Shown here piece by piece: positions 36,630-46,500 of a stretch of DNA of 64,000 bases. Numbering within the stretch: the first letter of the stretch is position 1; each line of letters opens with the position of its first letter. The notes under the pieces are model-generated. The model was not told the origin of the DNA and ran no database searches. It was given only the letters and a program-made list of their open reading frames with translations. Made by a program: the position numbers and the translations under genes. Source of the stretch: Nocardia donostiensis (lineage in GTDB: Bacteria > Actinomycetota > Actinomycetes > Mycobacteriales > Mycobacteriaceae); NCBI RefSeq assembly GCF_002081715.1, contig NZ_MUKP01000003.1:1-64000 (forward strand), given 5' to 3'.

Positions 36630-36694
36630 ACCGGAAGCCGCGACACGTTACGGCGTAGCGTGTGGGGGATCGTTAGTCGAGGGAAGGACGGCAG

Positions 36695-37588
36695 ATGGGT
36701 CGCGCGAGCTCGGAGGTGACGCCGGTTCACGAGCCGATCTTCGCGTCGGTCGACGAGGTGGTGCAGCGGTTGGCCGAGACCGGCTATCTGGCCGACAAGG
36801 CCACCGCGACGTCGGTATTCCTGGCCGACCGCCTGGGTAAACCGCTGCTCATCGAGGGACCTGCGGGAGTGGGTAAAACCGAGCTGGCGCGGGCGGTCGC
36901 GCAGTGCGCCGACGCGGAACTGGTGCGGTTGCAGTGCTATGAGGGCGTCGACGAGGCCCGCGCGCTGTACGAGTGGAACCACGCGAAGCAGATCCTGCGC
37001 ATTCAGGCGTCGAGCGAGAACGACTGGGCCGAAACCACAGCCGATGTGTTCACCGAGGAGTTCCTGCTGTCGCGGCCGCTGCTCACGGCGATCCGCCGCA
37101 CCGAGCCGACGGTGCTGCTCATCGACGAAACCGATAAGGCCGATGTGGAGATCGAGGGCCTGCTGCTGGAGGTGCTCAGCGATTTCGCGGTGACCGTCCC
37201 CGAGCTGGGCACCATCACCGCCAGCCGCAGGCCGTTCGTGGTGCTCACCTCCAACGCCACCAGGGAACTGTCGGAGGCGCTGAAACGCCGCTGCCTGTAC
37301 CTGCACCTCGACTTCCCGGACGAGGAGCTGGAGCGGCGCATCCTGGCCGCCCGCGTACCGGAACTCTCCGACGCGGTGGCCGCCCAGCTGGTGCGGGTCG
37401 TGCACGTGCTGCGCGGGATGCAGCTGAAGAAGCTGCCGTCGGTGGCGGAATCGATCGACTGGGCCCGGACCCTGCTGGCCCTCGGGCACCACGATCTGGA
37501 CGAGGCCACCGTCCGGGCGACGCTCGGCGTCGTGCTCAAACATCGCAGCGACCATCAGCGGGCGCTGACCGAGCTGAAACCAGCCTGA
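36695..37588 (+). CDS. MoxR-type AAA+ ATPase
   Basis: The product is 297 aa. Walker A is GPAGVGKT (55-62) and Walker B is TVLLIDETDKAD near 142. Sensor and arginine residues lie in VLTSNATRELSEALKRRCLYLHLDFP. MoxR ATPases remodel or load metal cofactors together with a von Willebrand A partner, which here is the next gene, 4 bases downstream. GGAAGGA precedes the ATG. It corresponds to Rv2426c by position. The client protein is unknown. Confidence 0.92.
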   Translation: MGRASSEVTPVHEPIFASVDEVVQRLAETGYLADKATATSVFLADRLGKPLLIEGPAGVGKTELARAVAQCADAELVRLQCYEGVDEARALYEWNHAKQILRIQASSENDWAETTADVFTEEFLLSRPLLTAIRRTEPTVLLIDETDKADVEIEGLLLEVLSDFAVTVPELGTITASRRPFVVLTSNATRELSEALKRRCLYLHLDFPDEELERRILAARVPELSDAVAAQLVRVVHVLRGMQLKKLPSVAESIDWARTLLALGHHDLDEATVRATLGVVLKHRSDHQRALTELKPA

Positions 37589-37592
37589 TCCG

Positions 37593-39017
37593 ATGCCGGG
37601 AAATTCGGCGACCACCGGCGACCAGCCACTGGTAGCCCCGCACGGTCTGTCCGGGCATCTGGTCGGCTTCGTCGAGGCGTTGCGGGCCCGCGGCATCCCG
37701 GTCGGGCCTTCGGAAACGGTGGACGCGGGCCGGGTCGTCGCCGTGCTGGATCTGATGGACCGGGAGGCGCTGCGTGAGGGCCTGGCCTGCGCACTGCTGC
37801 GGCGCACCACCCACCGCGCCACCTATGACGGGCTGTTCGATCTGTGGTTTCCGGCCGCGGTGGGGGCGCGCACCATGAGCGACGACGAGGTCGAGATACC
37901 GCTCACCGCCGCCGGCGAGGTGGATATCCCCGCACTGCGCCGGATGCTGGCCCAGCTGCTGACCGAGGAAGGCTCGGGATCTCGGCTGGAGTTGCTGGCC
38001 GGGCAGTTGGTCGAACAGCTCGGGCAGTATCAGTCAGCGCGGGGGCCGTCGTTCTCGTCGTATCAGGCGCTCAAAGAGGTGCAGCCGCAAACCTTGCTGA
38101 CCCAGATCCTCGCTGGTTTGACCGGGCCGGACACGAGCGCATTCGACACCGAGATCGCGCGGCGGGTCGCCCGCGGGCGGATCCAGCAGTTCCGCGACAC
38201 CGTGGAAACGGAGACCCGCCGCCGGGTCGCCGAACGTATCGGGCGCGAACGTGTCGCTTCCTATGGTGTCGCCCGGCAAGCCGAAGAAGTCGACTTCCTG
38301 CGTGCCTCCCGTGTGGAACTGGCCGAACTGCGCCGCAGCAGCCAACGGTTGGCCCGTATCCTGGCCTCCCGGTTGGCGGCGCGGCGCAGGCACGCCAAAC
38401 GCGGCGAGATCGATCTACGTCGCACCCTACGTAAATCCATGTCCACCGGGGGCGTGCCCATCGATCTGATGAATCGCAAACCCCGGCCGGGGCGGCCCGA
38501 GCTGGTGCTGCTGTGTGATGTGTCCGGTTCGGTCGCCGGATTCAGCAATTTCACCTTGCTGCTGGTGAGCGCGCTGCGCGAGCAGTTCTCCCGGGTCCGT
38601 ATCTTCACGTTCGTCGACCGGACCGACGAGGTGACCAGGTTCTTCGACCCGCACACCCAGCTCGACGAAGCCATGGAGCGGATCTTCGCCGAGGCCGATA
38701 TCGTCGGTATCGACGGCCACTCCGATTACGGCAGCGCTCTCGCCGGTTTCGCTGCCGACTTCCCCGACGCCGTCACCAGCCGCAGTTCGCTGCTGATCCT
38801 CGGCGATGCCCGCACCAACTACCGCGACCCGGAACTGGACACCTTGCGCGACCTCGTCTCGGTGGCCAAGCATGCGCACTGGCTGAACCCGGAACCACGC
38901 AGCCAATGGGGTTCGGGTGACTCCGCCGCCGATAAGTACCAGCAGGTGATCGAGATGCACGAATGCCGTTCGGCAGCCCAGTTGACCGCGGTGGTGTCGC
39001 GGCTGCTCCCGGTCTGA
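37593..39017 (+). CDS. VWA domain-containing CoxE-like protein
   Basis: The product is 474 aa. The N-terminal half is helical with a long charged segment. The C-terminal von Willebrand A domain starts near 305 with the MIDAS DVSGSV (Asp309) and continues with FVDRTDEVTRFF and DGHSDYGSAL (metal-binding Asp). MoxR-CoxE pairs act as a cofactor insertion or remodelling machine in several systems. It starts 4 bases after the MoxR stop, so they are one operon and probably one complex. It is the Rv2425c counterpart. Confidence 0.92.
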   Translation: MPGNSATTGDQPLVAPHGLSGHLVGFVEALRARGIPVGPSETVDAGRVVAVLDLMDREALREGLACALLRRTTHRATYDGLFDLWFPAAVGARTMSDDEVEIPLTAAGEVDIPALRRMLAQLLTEEGSGSRLELLAGQLVEQLGQYQSARGPSFSSYQALKEVQPQTLLTQILAGLTGPDTSAFDTEIARRVARGRIQQFRDTVETETRRRVAERIGRERVASYGVARQAEEVDFLRASRVELAELRRSSQRLARILASRLAARRRHAKRGEIDLRRTLRKSMSTGGVPIDLMNRKPRPGRPELVLLCDVSGSVAGFSNFTLLLVSALREQFSRVRIFTFVDRTDEVTRFFDPHTQLDEAMERIFAEADIVGIDGHSDYGSALAGFAADFPDAVTSRSSLLILGDARTNYRDPELDTLRDLVSVAKHAHWLNPEPRSQWGSGDSAADKYQQVIEMHECRSAAQLTAVVSRLLPV

Positions 39018-39051
39018 TCCCAGCGCCGGGAACGCCCCGTGACCCACCCGT

Positions 39052-39057
39052 TAAGCT
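39052..39057 (+). promoter_or_regulatory. -10 box of nadD promoter
   Basis: TAAGCT ends eight bases before ATG 39066. It argues against the longer GTG-started frame at 39039, because the box lies inside it. Confidence 0.45.
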
Positions 39058-39065
39058 CGGCTGTC

Positions 39066-39713
39066 ATGCGTACGACAGGCCGGGAACCGAAGAAGCTGGG
39101 GGTGATGGGCGGTACATTCGACCCCATTCACCACGGTCACCTGGTCGCCGCCAGCGAAGTCGCCAACCGCTTCGACCTCGACGAAGTGGTGTTCGTCCCC
39201 ACCGGCCAGCCATGGCAGAAATCGGGCAGGCACGTCAGCCCTGCCGAGGACCGCTACCTGATGACGGTGATCGCCACCGCATCCAACCCCAGGTTCTCGG
39301 TGAGCCGCGCCGATATCGATCGCCGCAAGGTCACTTATACCGTCGACACCCTGCGTGACCTGCACATCCAGCATCCCGGTGCCCAGCTGTACTTCATCAC
39401 CGGAGCGGACGCACTGGCCAACATCCTGACATGGCAGGATTGGGCGGAACTGTTCGAACTGGCGAAATTCGTCGGCGTGAGCAGGCCGGGGTACGAGCTG
39501 AACACCGATCATCTCGAGGAACATCTGCGTGATCTTCCCGACGATGCGGTGACCATGATCGAAATCCCCGCCCTGGCCATCTCGTCGAGCGAATGCCGTC
39601 GCCGCGCCGCGGAGAACCGGCCGGTGTGGTATCTCGTTCCCGACGGCGTCGTGCAGTACATATCGAAACGGCACCTGTATGTGCCGGACGGAACGGAAGG
39701 TAACGGAGCGTGA
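39066..39713 (+). CDS. nadD: Nicotinate-nucleotide adenylyltransferase
   Basis: The product is 215 aa. It adenylates nicotinate mononucleotide in NAD synthesis. The nucleotidyltransferase signature [12 protein letters not shown] lies at 15-26, and the second motif ISSSECRRR near the C terminus replaces the usual [20 protein letters not shown] is a family stretch. The ATG at 39066 is preferred for the promoter box just upstream. It heads the nadD-rsfS-gpgP-octT-degV run. Confidence 0.95.
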   Translation: MRTTGREPKKLGVMGGTFDPIHHGHLVAASEVANRFDLDEVVFVPTGQPWQKSGRHVSPAEDRYLMTVIATASNPRFSVSRADIDRRKVTYTVDTLRDLHIQHPGAQLYFITGADALANILTWQDWAELFELAKFVGVSRPGYELNTDHLEEHLRDLPDDAVTMIEIPALAISSSECRRRAAENRPVWYLVPDGVVQYISKRHLYVPDGTEGNGA

Positions 39714-39735
39714 GTGAGCGCAATGAGGTGACCCC

Positions 39736-40140
39736 ATGAGCGCCTCGGTCGAAGCGGTGGAGATGGCGCAGGTGGCCGCCCGGGCGGCGGACGAGAAGCT
39801 CGCCGCCGATGTGGTTGTGCTCGACGTATCCGAGCAGTTGGTGATCACCGACTGCTTCGTGATTGCCTCCGCCCCCAACGAACGCCAGGTCAACGCCATC
39901 GTCGACAACGTGGAGGAGAAGCTGCGCGCCGCCGGGCACAAACCGGTGCGGCGCGAGGGCACCCGTGAGGGCCGGTGGGCGCTGCTGGACTATGTCGATG
40001 TCGTGGTGCATATCCAGCACAACGACGAGCGCAATTTCTATGCCCTGGAACGGTTGTGGAAAGACTGCCCTGTCATCACGGTGGAAGGTATCGGTGTGCC
40101 GACGGCCGCCGATCCGACGACATCCGGGGACGACGAGTGA
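39736..40140 (+). CDS. rsfS: Ribosomal silencing factor RsfS
   Basis: The product is 134 aa. RsfS binds L14 on the 50S subunit and blocks joining of subunits under starvation. Family stretches are VVLDVSEQLVITDCFVIASAPNERQV, REGTREGRWALLDYVDVVVHIQ and FYALERLWKDCP. GAGGTGA precedes the ATG. Its stop overlaps the gpgP start (GTGA, 40137-40140). nadD-rsfS adjacency is widespread in bacteria. Confidence 0.97.
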   Translation: MSASVEAVEMAQVAARAADEKLAADVVVLDVSEQLVITDCFVIASAPNERQVNAIVDNVEEKLRAAGHKPVRREGTREGRWALLDYVDVVVHIQHNDERNFYALERLWKDCPVITVEGIGVPTAADPTTSGDDE

Positions 40141-40796
40141 AGCGAGACGCCGGCGTACGCAAACTGATCCTGTTGCGGCACGGGCAAACCGAATGGAACG
40201 CCAACGATCGGATGCAGGGCCAGATCGACACCGACCTCACCGAGCTCGGACGGCGGCAGGCCAAAGAGGCAGCGCGGGAGCTGGTATCGCATAACGCGAT
40301 CGCCATCATCTCCTCTGATCTCAAACGCGCCTATGACACCGCGGTCGCGCTGGCCGACCACACCACCCTCGATGTGGTGCGCGATCCGCGGCTGCGCGAA
40401 ACCCATCTCGGCGACTGGGAAGGACTGACCCACCTCGAAGTCGACGCGGGCTACCCGGGCGCGCGACTGGAATGGCGGATGAACGCCGACTACACGCCGC
40501 CCAACGGGGAGAGCAAACTCGAGGTGGGCGCCCGGTCGCTGCCGGTGGTGCAGGAACTGTTCGCCGAACGGCAGGACTGGCCGGGCGGGACGATCATCCT
40601 GGTGGCGCACGGCGGGCTGATCGCCGCCCTCACGGCCGCCCTGCTCGACCTGCCACCCCAAAGCTGGCCCGCTCTCGGTGGTCTGGCCAACACCAGCTGG
40701 GTGCAGCTGAGCAGTCACGGCCCGAGCATCGACCGGCCCGGCTGGCGCCTGGATGTGTGGAATGCCGCGGCGAAGGTAGCCCCCGATGTCCTCTGA
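40137..40796 (+). CDS. gpgP: Glucosyl-3-phosphoglycerate phosphatase, histidine phosphatase family
   Basis: The product is 219 aa, near the 223 aa of M. tuberculosis Rv2419c. The phospho-accepting histidine is His15 in [10 protein letters not shown], and the second is in [10 protein letters not shown]. The enzyme removes phosphate from glucosyl-3-phosphoglycerate, the second step toward methylglucose lipopolysaccharide. The specific role is assigned from synteny with rsfS and octT; the fold alone would only say phosphoglycerate mutase family. It begins in a GTGA overlap with rsfS and overlaps octT by 11 bases. Confidence 0.88.
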   Translation: MKRDAGVRKLILLRHGQTEWNANDRMQGQIDTDLTELGRRQAKEAARELVSHNAIAIISSDLKRAYDTAVALADHTTLDVVRDPRLRETHLGDWEGLTHLEVDAGYPGARLEWRMNADYTPPNGESKLEVGARSLPVVQELFAERQDWPGGTIILVAHGGLIAALTAALLDLPPQSWPALGGLANTSWVQLSSHGPSIDRPGWRLDVWNAAAKVAPDVL

Positions 40797-41523
40797 CGAT
40801 CAGCTCCGGCAGGTGCCGGGCCGCCCGGTGCTGCTGGTCATCGCCGACTCACTGGCGTACTTCGGCCCGAAAGGCGGCTTGCCCGCCGACGATCCGAGGA
40901 TCTGGCCGAACCTTGTTGCCGCCGAATTGGATTGGGATGTCGAACTGGTGGCGCGTATCGGGTGGACCTGCCGAGACGCATACTGGGCGTTGATCGGCGA
41001 TCCGCGAGTGTGGGCCGCGGTACCGAACGCGGGTGCGGTGGTTTTCGCCGTCGGCGGGATGGACACGCTGCCCTCACCGTTGCCGACCGCGTTGCGGGAA
41101 CTGATCCGCTACGTCCGGCCGCCCGCACTGCGCCGCACTGTCCGCGCCACCTACCAGTGGTTGCAGCCCAGATTGTCCGTACTCGGCCGCCCCGTTGCGC
41201 TTCCGCCGAAGGTGAGCATCGACTACCTGGAACAGTGCCGCACCGCGCTGGAACAGTTGCGGCCGGACCTTCCCGTGGTCGCGGTGCTGCCGTCGGTGCA
41301 CAACTGCGCGGCATACGGCCGGGTGCATCGCGGCCGGGACGCTGCGGTCACAGCGTTGCGTGCCTGGTCGGGGCGCACGTCGGTGCCTCTGGTCGATCTC
41401 GGGGAAGCGGTACGCGACAACATCTTCTCCGGCGAGGCCAACCCCGACGGTATCCACTGGGGCTGGGACGGGCACACCGCGGTGGCCAATGCGATGGTGA
41501 AAACCCTGCAAGAGATCGGGTAG
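40786..41523 (+). CDS. octT: Diglucosylglycerate octanoyltransferase (SGNH-hydrolase fold)
   Basis: The product is 245 aa. The nucleophile Ser22 is in [10 protein letters not shown] and the catalytic pair is Asp221/His224 in [12 protein letters not shown]. In mycobacteria the Rv2418c enzyme acylates diglucosylglycerate with octanoate, an early step of methylglucose lipopolysaccharide synthesis. This assignment rests on the same position next to gpgP and the matching catalytic residues. It overlaps gpgP and is followed by degV after 4 bases. Confidence 0.87.
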   Translation: MSSDDQLRQVPGRPVLLVIADSLAYFGPKGGLPADDPRIWPNLVAAELDWDVELVARIGWTCRDAYWALIGDPRVWAAVPNAGAVVFAVGGMDTLPSPLPTALRELIRYVRPPALRRTVRATYQWLQPRLSVLGRPVALPPKVSIDYLEQCRTALEQLRPDLPVVAVLPSVHNCAAYGRVHRGRDAAVTALRAWSGRTSVPLVDLGEAVRDNIFSGEANPDGIHWGWDGHTAVANAMVKTLQEIG

Positions 41524-41527
41524 CGGC

Positions 41528-42376
41528 GTGGCGGTCGTGGTCGTCACCGATTCGTCCGCGAGCCTGCCCGCCGAACTGACCGGCGAGCTGGGCATCGGCG
41601 TGGTCCCGCTGCATGTCCTCATCGGCGACCGCGCCATCCGGGAAGGCGTCGACTCCGTCGATATCGACTACACCTCCGATACCGTCACCACCTCTGCGCC
41701 GTCCCCCGGGGAACTGCGCGAGGCATACGAGCGGGCGCTGACGGCCAGCGGCGGCGACGGTGTGGTCGCGGTGCACATCTCCCGGCAGCTGTCCGGGACC
41801 TGGGAAGCGGGCAGGCAGGCGGTTGCAGCCATGGACGCCGCCGACCGGGTCAGGTTGGTCGATTCGCTCGGCGCGGGACTGGCTGCCGGGCTGCCGGTGC
41901 TCGCTGCCGCGCGCGCGGCCGCTGAAGGCGCCGCACTCGACGTCGTGTACCACGCTGCTGTGGACGCCGCCGACCGTGCCCGCACTTTCATCCTGGTCAA
42001 CCGCACCGAACAGTTGCGTCGCGGCGGGCGGCTCAGCACTGCGGCCACCTTCTTCGGCAGCGAACTGGTCAGCAAACCGGTGCTGCAGATCGTGCGGGGA
42101 AGACTGGAATTACGGGAGAAGGTGCGCACCCGGTCCAAGGCATACGCGAAGCTCGTCGCAGCCGCGGTAGACGCGGCGGGTGGTGACGGCGCCACCGTCG
42201 CCGTGCAACATCTCGGCGCCGGTGAGGCGGCCGACACGCTGGCAGCGCAATTGTCCGAGCGGATACCGCGGGTCGATGAGGTCATCACCGCCGAATTCGG
42301 GCCTACGCTTGCGGTGCATCTGGGTGTCGGCGCTGTGGGGGTTCTGGTGCTGCCCGGCGGCGTATCGGTGCGGTAG
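41528..42376 (+). CDS. DegV family fatty acid-binding protein
   Basis: The product is 282 aa. It opens VVVVTDSSASLPAEL, the DegV nucleotide-like lipid head-binding motif. VHISRQLSGTWEAGRQA, VDSLGAGLAAGLPVL and RGGRLSTAATFFGS are family stretches. DegV (FakB) proteins hold an acyl chain and can present it to a fatty acid kinase. Sitting beside octanoyltransferase it may handle acyl groups for the same lipopolysaccharide; this is inference. GTG start at 41528. Confidence 0.93.
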   Translation: MAVVVVTDSSASLPAELTGELGIGVVPLHVLIGDRAIREGVDSVDIDYTSDTVTTSAPSPGELREAYERALTASGGDGVVAVHISRQLSGTWEAGRQAVAAMDAADRVRLVDSLGAGLAAGLPVLAAARAAAEGAALDVVYHAAVDAADRARTFILVNRTEQLRRGGRLSTAATFFGSELVSKPVLQIVRGRLELREKVRTRSKAYAKLVAAAVDAAGGDGATVAVQHLGAGEAADTLAAQLSERIPRVDEVITAEFGPTLAVHLGVGAVGVLVLPGGVSVR

Positions 42377-42472
42377 CCGCCTTGCCTGCACCGAAGTTGT
42401 CCACAGGCTCGGCTTATCAACAGGTTTTCTGAAATAGCTGGTCGGCGCGTATTTCCCGGCGATGCTCAGCCC

Positions 42473-42478
42473 TAGCGT
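42473..42478 (+). promoter_or_regulatory. -10 box of leaderless comEA promoter
   Basis: TAGCGT ends seven bases before the comEA ATG at 42486, with no ribosome site. Confidence 0.5.
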
Positions 42479-42485
42479 TGCCGGC

Positions 42486-43596
42486 ATGTCACGACACGAC
42501 GAGCGCGAGCGGATCCGGCAGCGACTTGGCGGGTTGACCGCACGGGTCGAAGCGGCGAAAGCTGGAGCCTCCTGGTCTGTCCCGCACCGGCCGCAGCTCC
42601 CGGCGCCCCTGCGACCTCGGATCCCTGTTGTCCCCGAGGCCGCCGCGGTCCGCGACCAGCTCGGCCGCTCGCCCGGCCATCCGGAACCAGGTGCTCGCGA
42701 AGAGGATCGGCAGCGAGACGAGCCGCATCCGGGGGTGGGCCTGCGCAGCCTTCCGCATCTGCCTGCCGATGCTCGCGCGCCGTACCAGGACCCCGCTGAA
42801 CCCGAAGCCGGTGACCGTCTGGTTCCGGCGCCGAGCTGGCTGGATGGCCCCGGCGACACTCCACACCGCTGGCGAGATCGGTTGATGCCCGCCCGGTTCA
42901 CCCGGACGCGGATCGATCCCGGACGGCGCGGTGTGCTGACCATGGCGGGCGTCGGAGTGATGGCGGCGATGCTGGCGGTCGGGGTAGCGCTGTGGCAGCG
43001 CCCCGCCGGTACCGCCATTACCGATGGTGCGCACCGCCGCCGCCGAAACGACCACCGCACCACGCGACGCCGAACCCGGCGCAACCCCGCTCCCGCAGAC
43101 CGCCGCCGCGCCCACCACCACCGAATTGGTGGTCAGCGTGGTCGGCTTGGTGCACCAGGCGGGGCTGGTGCGACTGCCCCCTGGTGCCCGCGTCGCCGAC
43201 GCCGTCGCCGCGGCGGGCGGGGCACGTGCGGGCGCCGACCTGACCGGGCTCAACCTCGCGCAACGACTGTCCGACGGCGACCAGGTCCTGGTCGGCGCCG
43301 CGCCGTCCGGTGACACTACGCCCCGTCTCGGCAGTACCACTATCAGTGGCGGCACCACATCGACCGGCGCAGCGGCCGGCCCTGGTTCCGCTCGCAACCC
43401 CGCAACCCCGGTAAACCTCAACACCGCTACCGAGCCCGACCTCGACACCCTGCCCGGTGTCGGACCGGTCACCGCCCGCGCCATCATCTCCTGGCGTGAA
43501 ACCAACGGCCGTTTCACCGATATCGAGCAGCTCGCCGAGGTGAACGGTATCGGTCCCGCCCGCCTGGAGCGGCTGCGCGACCTGGTGACGATATGA
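42486..43596 (+). CDS. comEA: ComEA-like DNA-binding protein, split by a frameshift
   Basis: The N-terminal part (42486 to about 43000) reads MSRHDERERIRQRLGG, then a basic stretch ending RFTRTRIDPGRRG and one membrane helix (GVGVMAAMLAVGVAL). The C-terminal part (about 43004-43596) is in the +1 frame: an SLBB domain (LVVSVVGLVHQAGLVRLPPGARVADAV) and a helix-hairpin-helix ComEA domain (VNLNTATEPDLDTLPGVGP). Dropping one C from the CCCC run at 43001-43004 joins them as LWQRPPVPPLPMVRT, a natural linker. So the reading given here is either a true frameshift mutation or a sequence error. ComEA binds incoming DNA at the membrane and is coupled to comEC. Confidence 0.75.
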
Positions 43597-46500
43597 GCCC
43601 GCACCGGCGTCCAGGGCCGGTCATCGGTAGGCACGGGAGGGGCGCTGCAGCCGGGACAGAATCAGGTGGAGTAGGTGAGCGTGCCGACTCGGCAGTCAAG
43701 GGCCTTGCGCCTGAGACCAGGAGTGAGATGGTGCGTTCGAGCGCGCCGGCTGTGGCTGGGAGTCGGGCGGAGCTCAGCGAAAACGGCTGGGTGGGAACCG
43801 GCATGCGTGGGGATTGGTTCAGCTCGTTGCGGTCGGGTCGTGATGAACGCGAGGCGGCGGCCGGTGCAGGGGATTCGGTGATCGATGCTCGTCTGCTGCC
43901 CGCCGCATCGGCCTGCTGGCTGGTGACGATTGCCGTGCTCACGGCTGGGTGGATGGTGGGTATTGCGGTGGCGATCGGGTTGACGGTTGCGGCGATCGGG
44001 CTGTGGGGATTGCTGTTGACAGTGCTGGCCCATCGCTATGAGCGCAGCCGGGCTGTGGTGTCGGTGCTGTTGGCGGCGGTGGTGCTGTCGGCCGGGTTTG
44101 CGGTGGCAGCGGCCTGGCGAGACCATCAGGTGGCGCAGCATCCGCTGCGCGCGGTTCCCGAAGCCGCATCGGTGCGGGTGGTCGTCACTCCCGTTGACGA
44201 CCCGAAACCGGTACGAGGCAACTCGTTCGGTGGACAACAGCGCTGGGTGATCAGGGCGGGGCTGCGGGAGTTCCAGCATGCCGCGAATGCGGTGAGCGCG
44301 GGTGGCGCAGTGGTGATCCTGGCCGAGGGGTCGGAATGGGCGGTGCTACCGCCCGGACAACCGATCGAGTTCCGGGCCCGCCCATCGGCACCGTTGCACG
44401 CGGATCTGACCGTCGCGACGCTGCGGGCGCTCGGGCCGCCCGACCCAGCGGGCGCACTGCCCTGGTGGCAGCATGCCGCCGGCTCGGTGCGCGCCGATCT
44501 CGCGGCGGCGGCGCAGCGGGCGTTGTCTCCGGACGCGGCCGGGCTGCTGCCCGCACTGGTCGTCGGAGATACGGCCGCGCTACCAGACCAGGTGCGCGAG
44601 GACTTCACTCTCGCTGGACTGCAACATTTGCATGTCGTAAGCGGCGCTAATTTCACAGTTTTGCTATCGGCGGTGCTGTTCGTGACCCGGCTGCTCACCC
44701 TCGGCCCGCGACTGTCGGCGGTGTGCGCGGCGGGTGCACTGGTGATGTTCGTGATCGTCGCCCGCCCGGACCCGAGCGTTCTGCGTGCCGCGGCCATGGG
44801 CGCGATCACCCTGCTGGCATTGCTCACCGGGCGCCGCAAACAGGCGCTACCCGCGCTGTGCGCGGCCGTGATCGGACTGATCGCGATCTGGCCCGCGCTT
44901 GCGGTGCAGGCCGGTTTCGCTCTGTCGGTACTGGCGACCGGCGCCCTGATTCTGCTGGCTCCCAGCTGGGCGGATTGGCTGCGCGCCCGCGGCTGGTGGC
45001 GGCTGCCCGCCGAGTTGGTCGCGGTGTCCGCGGCCGCATTCGTGATCACCGCACCGCTTCTGGTTGCGCTGACCGGGACGCTCAGTGTGGTGGCGGTGGC
45101 CGCGAATGTTCTCGTCGCACCGGTGGTGGCGCCGATCACCGTGCTCGGCGCCACCGGTGCGGTGCTGGCCTGCCTCTGGATCCCGCTTGCGGAGCTGGTG
45201 TTGCGCTGTACCGCTCCCCCCTTGTGGTGGTTGCTGTCCGTCGCCGAGCGCGCAGCGGCGATACCCGGGGCAACGGTGGTGGTACCGGGCGGAACCAGCG
45301 GCGGTCTCATCGCTGCCCTGCTGGTCGGCCTCGGGATCGTCGCGCTACGCAGCGCGCTGGTGCGGCGACTGTCAGCCGCTGTACTGCTCGGAGTCGCCGC
45401 GGTCGTCGTACCGCTGCGGGTGTGGTCGCCGGGCTGGCCGCCGGATGGTTGGGTGGTGGCGGCCTGCGATGTGGGCCAGGGTGATGGTCTGGCGCTGTCC
45501 GTCGGCGATCGCAGCGCCGTCGTCATCGACGTCGGACCCGAACCCCGGCGCATCCGCACCTGCTTGGACCGCCTGCGCATCGAACACATTCCGCTGCTGA
45601 TACTGACTCATCCACATGCCGACCACATCGGTGGTGTCACCGGCGCCCTCCAGGGCCGCACCGTCTCGGTGGTCGCCGTCGCACCCAACGAACTACCGGC
45701 CGGTGCGGACGCCGGTAGCGGTTCGCGCACCGGGAGGGGGGTGCGCGAACCGTTCGGCCGTCACCTGCCACCCGCGTCAGGAGAGCCGCGCGGCGCGGCG
45801 AGGCCGATCATCGACGCTGAAACCGCCGAAACGAGCAGCGCGACAGCCGCCGGATGCCCGCCGAGTCACTCCGGACGGCCGAGCGGGCAACCGACGAACA
45901 GTGGGCCGGATACGAGTGAGTGCGCTGACCTCAGCTCGGGGGACGGCCCGGATGCGGATGACGGTCCGGGATCGATGCGCGCCGACCGAGCCAGCGGTGA
46001 CGGCCCTGATGCGGTGGCATCGATCCTTGCTGCGGCCCATATTCCGGTGCTCGAACTGGTGGCGGGGGATCAGCTGAGATTCGGGTCCGTCACCTTGGAG
46101 GTGCTGGCGCCCGGCTCGGCCGACGCGGCAGTGGGCGAACATTCTGTTGCCGACGCGAACAACCGCTCGCTGGTAGTCGCCGTGGATACCGCAGCCGGGC
46201 GGGTACTGCTGACCGGGGATACCGAGGCCCCGGTCCAGCGGTCGCTGTTGCGCGCACCGGAGCGTATTCGAGCCGATATCTTGAAGGTTCCGCATCACGG
46301 GTCCCGAACCACCGCACCGGAATTCCTGTCCGCTGTCCGTCCACGGCTGGCCATTGTGAGCGCAGGCAGTGACAACACCTTCGGCCATCCGCACCCGGCG
46401 GTGCTCGCCGAACTCGAGGCCATGGGAACCACCGTCGCCCGCACCGACCGGCACGGTGATATCGCCGTCGTTCCGCGCGGGTCCGGGCTCAACGTGCACA

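Noticed and set aside
39039..39065. GTG start for nadD nine codons upstream
   Set aside because: A TAAGCT -10 box lies inside this stretch, and ATG 39066 fits the leaderless pattern.
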